Below are positions 57,731 through 64,000 of a DNA stretch of 64,000 bases, one piece after another (positions within the stretch are counted from its first letter, which is position 1; every line of letters begins with the position of its first letter). The notes under the pieces were generated by a model. The model saw only the letters and a program-made list of their open reading frames with translations, was not told where the DNA came from and searched no databases. The stretch spans positions 20,197 to 84,196 of the forward strand of contig DWYX01000039.1 in assembly GCA_019118465.1 (NCBI GenBank), written 5' to 3'. The DNA is from Candidatus Limosilactobacillus faecipullorum (GTDB lineage: Bacteria > Bacillota > Bacilli > Lactobacillales > Lactobacillaceae). The position numbers were made by a program, and so were the translations under genes.

Positions 57731-59134
57731 CTAGATGTTAGTTGGCATTCCAAGACCAACATCAGCAGCATCCATCAAAATTTCTGAAAGTGATGGGTGT
57801 GGGTGAATAGTTAAGGCAAGGTCATCAATCGTGTTACCAGATTCGATTGCCAAAGTTAATTCAGCAATCATGTTAGATGCATCAGCCCCAACAATTTGAG
57901 CCCCAACAAGAACGCCGGTATCCTTCACGAAGACAAGGCGGGCAAAGCCTTCCGTAGCCTTCATTGATACCGCACGACCATTAGCCGTGAATGGGAACTT
58001 AGCAGTCTTAATGTCAAGGCCTTGTTCCTTAGCTTCATCTGGAGTAAGGCCAGTTGAAGCAACTTCTGGGTCAACGTAACATACAGCTGGAATAGCATGG
58101 TAATCAACAACTGATGGTTGTCCGGCGATTGCTTCAGCAACGATCTTACCTTCGTAACTAGCCTTATGTGCCAAAGCAGGTCCGGCAACAATATCACCAA
58201 TTGCGTAGATGTGATCAACTGACGTCTTACCGGATGCATCAACTGGAATTAAGCCACGCTTGTCAGTTTTAATACCGACTTGTTCAAGACCAATGTTTTG
58301 GGTGTTTGGCTTCCGGCCAACGGATACAAGTACGTAGTCCGCATTGATCGTTTCAGCCTTCCCGTTAACTTCGTAGGTAACATCGACACTGTCACCTTTA
58401 TCATTAGCTGACTTAGCCATGGCATTCGTAACAACCTTGATTCCCTTGTCCTTGAAGTTCTTAAGAACTGGGGCCGTTAATTCCTTATCGTAGTTCCGCA
58501 AGATCCGGTCAGTACCTTCAATAATCGTGACTTCAGTTCCAAAGTTTGCATATGCAGATGCCAATTCACAACCAATGTAACCACCACCGATAAGAACTAA
58601 CTTTTTAGGAAGCTTGTCCAAAGCAAGGGCACCAGTGGAGTCGATGATCCGACCACCGAACTTGAAGCCTGGAATTTCGATTGGGTGTGAACCCGTAGCA
58701 ATGATCAAGTTCTTGAAAGTGTAAGTTTGAGCGTGGTCATCGTTCATAACCCGGATGTTGTGTTCATCCTTAATGTAAGCAGTTCCCCGAAGAACATCAA
58801 TCTTGTTCTTCTTGAACAGGTATGAAACACCGTTGGTCATCCGCTTAACAACACTTTGCTTAAATCCTTGGACCTTGCTGAAATCAAGGTCGACATTAGC
58901 CTTAATCCCTTGGTCTTCATTATCAAGGCTCGTCCGGTAGTTGTGAGAGACTTGAATGATTGCCTTGGATGGGATACAACCAACGTTTAAGCAGATCCCC
59001 CCTAAGGTGTCTTCCTTTTCAACTACGGCTACCTTTTGCCCTAGTTCAGCGGCATGAACGGCAGCAACGTAACCACCAGGGCCAGAACCAATGACAATCG
59101 TATCTAAATCAATTGGAAAATCTCCAACAACCAT
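57731..59134 (-). CDS. pdhD: Dihydrolipoyl dehydrogenase (E3)
   Basis: A 467-residue FAD disulfide oxidoreductase that reoxidises dihydrolipoyl-E2 with NAD. FAD motif GSGPGGYVAAVHAAELG is near residue 13. The redox pair is in GGICLNVGCIPSK, the NAD motif in GGGYIGCELASAYANFG, and the catalytic His in IHPHPSLSE near the end. Last gene of pdhABCD, 26 bp after pdhC. Confidence 0.96.
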   Translation of the reverse strand: MVVGDFPIDLDTIVIGSGPGGYVAAVHAAELGQKVAVVEKEDTLGGICLNVGCIPSKAIIQVSHNYRTSLDNEDQGIKANVDLDFSKVQGFKQSVVKRMTNGVSYLFKKNKIDVLRGTAYIKDEHNIRVMNDDHAQTYTFKNLIIATGSHPIEIPGFKFGGRIIDSTGALALDKLPKKLVLIGGGYIGCELASAYANFGTEVTIIEGTDRILRNYDKELTAPVLKNFKDKGIKVVTNAMAKSANDKGDSVDVTYEVNGKAETINADYVLVSVGRKPNTQNIGLEQVGIKTDKRGLIPVDASGKTSVDHIYAIGDIVAGPALAHKASYEGKIVAEAIAGQPSVVDYHAIPAVCYVDPEVASTGLTPDEAKEQGLDIKTAKFPFTANGRAVSMKATEGFARLVFVKDTGVLVGAQIVGADASNMIAELTLAIESGNTIDDLALTIHPHPSLSEILMDAADVGLGMPTNI

Positions 59135-59160
59135 TTAATATCATCCTTCCATCAACAACA

Positions 59161-60483
59161 CTAGGCCATTAACAATAATTCAGGGTCAGCAAGCAATTCC
59201 TTCAACCGGTTCATTGCCCGTTGGACAGTCGCACCATCAAGGATCCGGTGGTCAGCGGCCAACGAAAGCTTCAAAACCTTAGCAACCCTTACAAGGCCAT
59301 CTTCAACAACTGGTTCGTCGGAAATCTTACCCATTCCGAGGATAGCAACTTCTGGCCAGTTAATAATTGGCGTGAAGTAGCCACCACCGATGGAACCAAT
59401 GTTAGTAATCGTCATCCCAGTATTAGCCATGTCATCAGTAGCTAACTTGTGATCCTTAGCCTTGGCAGTGTTTGCAGAAATTTGCTTTGCGATTTCGAAC
59501 AAACTCTTTTGGTCAGCGTTCTTAATGTTTGGAACGAAGAGACCGTTGTCCGTATCAGTAGCAATCCCAACATTAACGTAGTCACGGTAGTGGATTTCCT
59601 TATTAGCCATGTCGACCTTAGCGTTGAATTCAGGGAATTCCTTCATCACAACAGCTAATGCCTTAGTGATGTAAGCCATGAAGGTCAAGTGAACATCATG
59701 TTTAGCAGCTAATTCCTTGTACTTCTTCCGGTGGTCCCAAAGTTTGTCAACGTTTACTTCGTCGAAGACATGGATCATTGGAATTTCACTGACAGCCTTA
59801 GCCATTGCCTTGGCCGTAGCCTTACGTACAGGGGACATCTTTTCAGCATGTTCTGGCCAACCAGCAACGGCAACGGGAGCAGCCGTTTCTGGAACGGCAA
59901 CCGTGTTCGCAGTAGTTGGTTCAGCATTTGCAACTGGAGTAGCTACAACAGCACCACCATTACTCTTAAAGGTATCAATATCAGTCTTCAAAACTTGACC
60001 ATGGTTACCAGTACCAGCAACTTGGGCAATGTCAACACCTTGTTCACGAGCGTACTTCCGTACCCCTGGCATAGCCAATACAGGTAAGCTGTGGTCAGCC
60101 TTAGCAGCTACTGGAGCTGAAACTGGTTGAGCAGGAGCAACCGGTGCTTCAGAAGTTTCTGGAGCTGGTGCAGGTGCGGCATCAGCAACAGGTTTTTCAG
60201 TAGCAACAGCGTCATCACCACTAACGTTACCTTCACCATCAGCCACTTCAAGTTCAACCAATACTTGACCAACCGTAGCCGTTTCGTCTGGTTGAACTAA
60301 AATCTTTGTAACCTTACCAGTTACTGGTGAAGACAATTCTTCAACGGACTTATCGTTTTCGATTTGAACTAAATCGTCGTCCTTGTTAATGGTGTCGCCT
60401 TCAGCAACATGCCATTCACCGATGGTCCCTTCGGCCATCCCTTCACCAACGTCTGGTAGTTTAAATTGAAACTTTTCACTCAT
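59161..60483 (-). CDS. pdhC: Dihydrolipoamide acetyltransferase (E2)
   Basis: A 440-residue E2. One lipoyl domain (residues 1-80) with the lipoylated Lys in ENDKSVEE. A long Ala/Pro/Val-rich swinging linker, a peripheral-subunit-binding domain ([20 protein letters not shown], then [12 protein letters not shown]), a second Ala-rich linker, and the catalytic domain ending with the HxxxDG site in [11 protein letters not shown]. It forms the core of the PDH complex. Confidence 0.96.
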   Translation of the reverse strand: MSEKFQFKLPDVGEGMAEGTIGEWHVAEGDTINKDDDLVQIENDKSVEELSSPVTGKVTKILVQPDETATVGQVLVELEVADGEGNVSGDDAVATEKPVADAAPAPAPETSEAPVAPAQPVSAPVAAKADHSLPVLAMPGVRKYAREQGVDIAQVAGTGNHGQVLKTDIDTFKSNGGAVVATPVANAEPTTANTVAVPETAAPVAVAGWPEHAEKMSPVRKATAKAMAKAVSEIPMIHVFDEVNVDKLWDHRKKYKELAAKHDVHLTFMAYITKALAVVMKEFPEFNAKVDMANKEIHYRDYVNVGIATDTDNGLFVPNIKNADQKSLFEIAKQISANTAKAKDHKLATDDMANTGMTITNIGSIGGGYFTPIINWPEVAILGMGKISDEPVVEDGLVRVAKVLKLSLAADHRILDGATVQRAMNRLKELLADPELLLMA

Positions 60484-60499
60484 TACTCATTTCACCTCG

Positions 60500-61477
60500 T
60501 TAGAAATTGACGGTGTCCTTAACAGCCTTTTCAATGTCATCGGCATTTGGAAGCCATTCATCTTCAGCAGCGCTGAATGGGTATGGCGTGTCAGGAGCAC
60601 CAACAAACTTAATTGGTGCATCAAGAGAAAGGATAGCTTCTTGAGCAATCAAGGATGCAACTTGGTTCATAACCCCACCAGAACGTTGAGCCTCTTGAAC
60701 TAAGACAACCTTACCAGTCTTCTTAACCGTGTTGATGATTGCTTCCTCATCAAGTGGAGCAACCGTCCGTAAGTCAAGAACTTCAGCGTTAATACCTTCG
60801 GCTTCAAGCTTCTTAGCTACCTTAAGGCTTTCTTGAAGCATGTAACCGTAGCTAATGATAGAAACATCAGTACCTTCACGCTTTACTTCAGCCTTATCCA
60901 ATGGAACCGTGTAAGCTTCGTCAGGAACTTCTTCACGCATTGAACGATAAAGCTTCATGTGTTCCAAGAACATAACTGGGTCATCAGAACGAATCGAGGA
61001 AATCAGAAGCCCCTTAGCGTCGTATGGACCAGAAGGAATAACAACCTTCAAACCAGGAGTTTGAGCTGCCAAACCTTCAAGTGAGTCAGAGTGAAGTTCT
61101 GGAGTGTGAACCCCACCACCGAATGGAGTCCGAAGAGTAACCGGCATCTTCAACTTACCAGCAGTCCGGAAGCTTTCACGAGCCATTTGTCCAGCAATTT
61201 GGTCAAAGGCTTCAAAGATGAAGCCCATGAATTGAATTTCTGGAACTGGACGCCATCCAGTAAAGGCAAGCCCATTTGCAAGACCCATAATCCCAGATTC
61301 TGCAAGTGGCGTATCAAAGACCCGGTCTTCACCGTACTTTTCTTGAAGTCCATCGGTTGCCCGGAAGACCCCACCGTTCTTACCAACGTCCTCACCGAAA
61401 ACTAAAACTTTGTCATCACGGGCTAATTCTTCATCCATGGCGTCCGTGATCGCCTTAACCATTGTTAATTTAGCCAT
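60500..61477 (-). CDS. pdhB: Pyruvate dehydrogenase E1 beta subunit
   Basis: A 325-residue transketolase-like subunit with [33 protein letters not shown] and [16 protein letters not shown]. It pairs with E1 alpha to bind thiamin diphosphate and decarboxylate pyruvate. It begins 2 bp after pdhA's stop. Confidence 0.96.
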   Translation of the reverse strand: MAKLTMVKAITDAMDEELARDDKVLVFGEDVGKNGGVFRATDGLQEKYGEDRVFDTPLAESGIMGLANGLAFTGWRPVPEIQFMGFIFEAFDQIAGQMARESFRTAGKLKMPVTLRTPFGGGVHTPELHSDSLEGLAAQTPGLKVVIPSGPYDAKGLLISSIRSDDPVMFLEHMKLYRSMREEVPDEAYTVPLDKAEVKREGTDVSIISYGYMLQESLKVAKKLEAEGINAEVLDLRTVAPLDEEAIINTVKKTGKVVLVQEAQRSGGVMNQVASLIAQEAILSLDAPIKFVGAPDTPYPFSAAEDEWLPNADDIEKAVKDTVNF

Positions 61478-61479
61478 GA

Positions 61480-62571
61480 TTAGTTGCCCTCCTTAGCTTG
61501 GTATTCCTTAACTTGACGTTCAATTGCACTTGGCGTTTCGTCAAAGGTGTTTTCAAGGAATTCAGAAACTTTTTGTACTGGTTGGTTTTCAACAACTTCC
61601 ATTGCCTTGTCGATATCGTTTTCGACTTCTTCCTTGTAGGCAGCTTCCTTATCGTCATCCCAAAGACCCTTGTTTTCAAGGAACTTCTTCATCCGAATCA
61701 GAGGATCCTTTGCGAACCATTCTTCTTCTTCTGACTTGTCACGGTAACGTTTAGGATCGTCACCAGAAAGGGTGTGAGCACCAAACCGGTAGCAAATCGT
61801 TTCAATTAAGACTGGACCATTACCAGCAGTAATCCATTCACGAGCTTGCTTAGTAACTTCGTAAACTGCTAAGATGTCCATCCCGTCAACAACAACGCTA
61901 GGAATACCAGCAGCAACAGCCTTTTGAGCAAGGACAGGAGCAGCAGATTGAACCTTCCGTGGAACGGAAATTGCGTAACCATTGTTTTGAACAACGAATA
62001 ATGCAGGTGCCTTGAAGGAACCAGCGAAGTTAATCCCTTCGTAGAAGTCCCCTTGAGAGGTACCACCATCACCAGTGTACGTCCAGGCAACGTTCTTGGA
62101 ACCCTTCTTCTTCAAACCAAGAGCTGCCCCAGCAGTTTGAACATATTGAGCACCAATGATAATCTGAGGTGGAACAGCGTTCAAGCCATCTGGATAAACA
62201 TTCCCGTTAACGTGACCAATTGACCATAAAAATGCCTTTTCGAGTGGCAAACCGTGCTTAATCAATTCGGGAATATCACGGTAAGCAGTTAAAAGAAAGT
62301 CCCCCTTATCCATTGCGGCACTCGTCCCCATTTGAGAAGCTTCTTCCCCAGCGGTTGGTGCGAAGAATCCTAACCGACCTTGCCGGTTTAACTTTGTGGA
62401 ACGGTCACCAAGAACCCGGGACCAAAGCATTTGCTTGTACAAATCGATAAGTTGATCGTCAGAGAGATTAGGAGCCAAATCTGGGTTCACAACTTCCCCG
62501 TCGTTATTAAGTACTTGCAAAGTCTCAAATTTAGGTGTGTGCTTGAGACTTTCAAAGTCTAATTGTGTCAT
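61480..62571 (-). CDS. pdhA: Pyruvate dehydrogenase E1 alpha subunit
   Basis: A 363-residue subunit with the ThDP motif [19 protein letters not shown] and the phosphorylation-loop region [26 protein letters not shown] favours ATG 62571 (nine to ten bases) over TTG 62577. First gene of pdhABCD; two cre-like sites upstream point to CcpA control. Confidence 0.95.
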   Translation of the reverse strand: MTQLDFESLKHTPKFETLQVLNNDGEVVNPDLAPNLSDDQLIDLYKQMLWSRVLGDRSTKLNRQGRLGFFAPTAGEEASQMGTSAAMDKGDFLLTAYRDIPELIKHGLPLEKAFLWSIGHVNGNVYPDGLNAVPPQIIIGAQYVQTAGAALGLKKKGSKNVAWTYTGDGGTSQGDFYEGINFAGSFKAPALFVVQNNGYAISVPRKVQSAAPVLAQKAVAAGIPSVVVDGMDILAVYEVTKQAREWITAGNGPVLIETICYRFGAHTLSGDDPKRYRDKSEEEEWFAKDPLIRMKKFLENKGLWDDDKEAAYKEEVENDIDKAMEVVENQPVQKVSEFLENTFDETPSAIERQVKEYQAKEGN

Positions 62572-62592
62572 TATCAATGCCCTCCTTTATTT

Positions 62593-62606
62593 CGTTAGCG
62601 CTTACA
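62593..62606 (-). promoter_or_regulatory. cre-like site at the pdhA start region
   Basis: TGTAAGCGCTAACG on the minus strand matches the cre consensus except at the last base. It lies just downstream of a TATATT/TATTAT -10-like stretch and 20-30 bp before the ATG, a roadblock or repression position. Confidence 0.65.
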
Positions 62607-62781
62607 TATAATATAAATCTTTTTGGAAATAATTCAATATTGTGAAAATAAATACTTTCGTAAAATTAAGTTTATTCACAAATATAGTGGCTTCTGTCAA
62701 ATAAATGAAAACGATTTAATCACTTTTATGGCTGTCTGCCTAAAAAGAATGTGAAGTAAAAAAATTTCAGTTTTTTATTAT

Positions 62782-62795
62782 TGCTAGCGGTTTCA
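62782..62795 (+). promoter_or_regulatory. Second cre-like site upstream of pdhA
   Basis: TGCTAGCGGTTTCA fits TGNNANCGNTNNCA at every fixed position. It is about 215 bp upstream of pdhA. Confidence 0.5.
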
Positions 62796-63094
62796 CAAAA
62801 GTAACGCCGTAACATACCCATTCTAGAACTTTTATCACTATAATATGTTTGTTATTAATTTTTAGTTCACAAATGATAATATCACTGACTTCTATGGAAT
62901 TAAGGTGATTTTTAATAGTAAAAAAAGTCATAATCTTATTTTATTCTCAGACTTGAACGACAAAAAAGACTACCAAGCATTTTGAAAACTTACTGGGATG
63001 CCATCATTCGAATTAATAATTGAATCTCGACACTATTCTAGCTTCTCGACGGAAGAAACAAATATGATCTTTTAAAAGTAATCACTTTCCATCG

Positions 63095-63365
63095 TTGATG
63101 AATCAACTTCCAGACCTCTTGACCTATGACGTCATTTTAATTGGCAGCCAGTTTGGGACGAAAACCTGCTAGTCCGGCACTCTCACTTTCCAATCATTTA
63201 AAGCAATTTAAGTTTACTGGCACAATTGCGCCTTTTTCGGTCGGTTGGTCTTCTAAAAAGAATTTGAGCACTTTTCGACTCTCTTAAAGACTGTTACCGG
63301 CTTCCACATTCTTACTCATGCTCAGCCAAAAGATAGCCACCAAGCAACTGCCAAGTAGCTTTGGA
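63095..63365 (+). pseudogene. Flavodoxin-like remnant
   Basis: Frames switch to give NQLPDLLTYDVILIGSQ, VWDENL, then FTGTIAPFSVGWSSKKN and GFHILTHAQPKD. These recall flavodoxin fold segments (the YDVILIG..W loop and the IAPF..DW region), with stops and shifts between them. No start is visible. The rest of 62800-63460 shows nothing assignable. Confidence 0.4.
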
Positions 63366-63465
63366 AACTTTAATTCACTTTTTGCATGTAACTTTACTAA
63401 AAATGAGCATTTCATTTTTTTAAATTCGTTTTTTATACTAAGACCAAGAAAAGAGGTTTTAATAA

Positions 63466-63885
63466 ATGGCAAAAAATGAAGATGTAGTTAAAAACAACTT
63501 ATTTGGTTTTGGTGACTTAAATGTTACCTTCGCTAAGTACTTCAAGGGTAATAGTTACTTAAACGGCTTAGTTACCCCAGTTGGGAAAATCGATGTTAAC
63601 GTTTCCAATGTTAATTTTGAGCCTTGTTGTCGCAATAACTGGCATATTCACCACAACGGTTATCAGATTCTCCTGGTTACTGCTGGTGAGGGCTGGTACC
63701 AAGAAGTTGGTCAACCAGCCCAACTTTTAAAGGCTGGTGATGTAATTGCCATTAAGCCAGGAGTTAAGCACTGGCATGGAGCAACCAAAGATTCTTGGTT
63801 CTCCCACATCGCAATTACCAAGGGAACTAGTGAATGGCTCGAACCAGTTAGTGACGAAGAATATGCTCAATTAGTCATGTGGTAA
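63466..63885 (+). CDS. Cupin-domain protein
   Basis: A 139-residue single cupin barrel. Metal-ligand pattern in NWHIHHNGYQILLVTAGEGW (two His and a position usually Glu or Gln) and the second motif AGDVIAIKPGVKHWHG. Resembles lactobacillus cupins annotated alongside carboxymuconolactone decarboxylases and flavin oxidoreductases. AAGAGG precedes the ATG. The substrate is unknown. The last 115 bp of the window hold no gene I can support. Confidence 0.85.
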   Translation: MAKNEDVVKNNLFGFGDLNVTFAKYFKGNSYLNGLVTPVGKIDVNVSNVNFEPCCRNNWHIHHNGYQILLVTAGEGWYQEVGQPAQLLKAGDVIAIKPGVKHWHGATKDSWFSHIAITKGTSEWLEPVSDEEYAQLVMW

Positions 63886-64000
63886 TAAGTCAAGAACAAA
63901 TTACCGATGACTAACTTGCTTTGACCAGATTTTAGGCGCACTTAAATAAGCCTTGATACCAAGGTGTTTTAAAGCTTAAGCGTCGAGAATCATTTCATCT

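Noticed and set aside
59717..60087. Two overlapping plus-strand frames opposite pdhC
   Set aside because: They mirror the Ala/Pro linker of E2; repetitive codons create chance open frames.

Overview
The window looks like a chromosomal stretch of a heterofermentative lactobacillus, most likely Limosilactobacillus fermentum or a close relative. This is inference: the evidence is family-level protein resemblance (zinc-free S14, LAB-type C69 dipeptidase, choloylglycine-hydrolase-type amidase, PotABCD, PDH operon, DUF915 lipases), strong AGGAGG-type ribosome binding sites, CcpA cre-like sites and short T-tailed terminators. No rRNA or tRNA gene was seen.

Layout. 1-4.4 kb: a PTS_EIIC_2 membrane protein, a zinc alcohol dehydrogenase, a TauE/SafE permease, a 3-hydroxyacyl-CoA dehydrogenase and a 36-codon gene with its own terminator. 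4.4-7.4 kb: argGH behind an ARG-box-like promoter. 7.4-9.5 kb: an operon (marR, FMN reductase, B3/B4 domain, HesB-like) whose first two genes are broken. 10-20 kb: GNAT, XerS-like recombinase, Ntn amidase, nucleoside hydrolase, a PLD-plus-P-loop protein, thiolase, patatin, a trans-sulfuration enzyme and a frameshifted beta-hydroxyacid dehydrogenase. 20-32 kb: a structured non-coding segment, a frame-broken CPBP protease, pgpA, an unknown gene heading potABCD, a DUF915 hydrolase, the second PLD-plus-P-loop paralogue, a decayed alcohol dehydrogenase and a secreted nuclease. 32-45 kb: an amino-acid permease behind a leader-peptide attenuator, dxs, DUF2075 plus VTT membrane protein, SPFH protein, glpK, tautomerase, a KefB-type antiporter and a C69 dipeptidase. 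45-53 kb: a frameshifted unknown gene, DUF915 plus EIIC operon, rpsN, phosphoesterase, MFS pump, IS66 debris, DUF2335 and two tiny membrane proteins. 53-64 kb: CorC-type protein, LysR/SGNH pair, lplA, pdhABCD behind two cre sites, and a cupin.

How it fits together. lplA lies downstream of pdhABCD and would provide lipoyl-E2. Cre sites place PDH under carbon control. ARG boxes tie argGH to arginine. The 386-aa unknown appears to be translated first on the potABCD transcript.

Most interesting signals. (1) A Thr/Ser-rich leader peptide (33879-33950) overlaps mutually exclusive hairpins and an intrinsic terminator ahead of an amino-acid permease. This is the architecture of ribosome-mediated attenuation, which is uncommon in Firmicutes where T-boxes dominate. 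(2) Two divergent paralogues join a single-HKD phospholipase-D module to a P-loop ATPase and end in the same short GF..RLFG tail; I know of no described function for this architecture. (3) A dispersed hairpin-rich repeat has at least four copies between 40 and 53 kb. (4) There are many small lesions (one nonsense codon, several 1-bp frameshifts), which mean local gene decay, phase variation or assembly errors.
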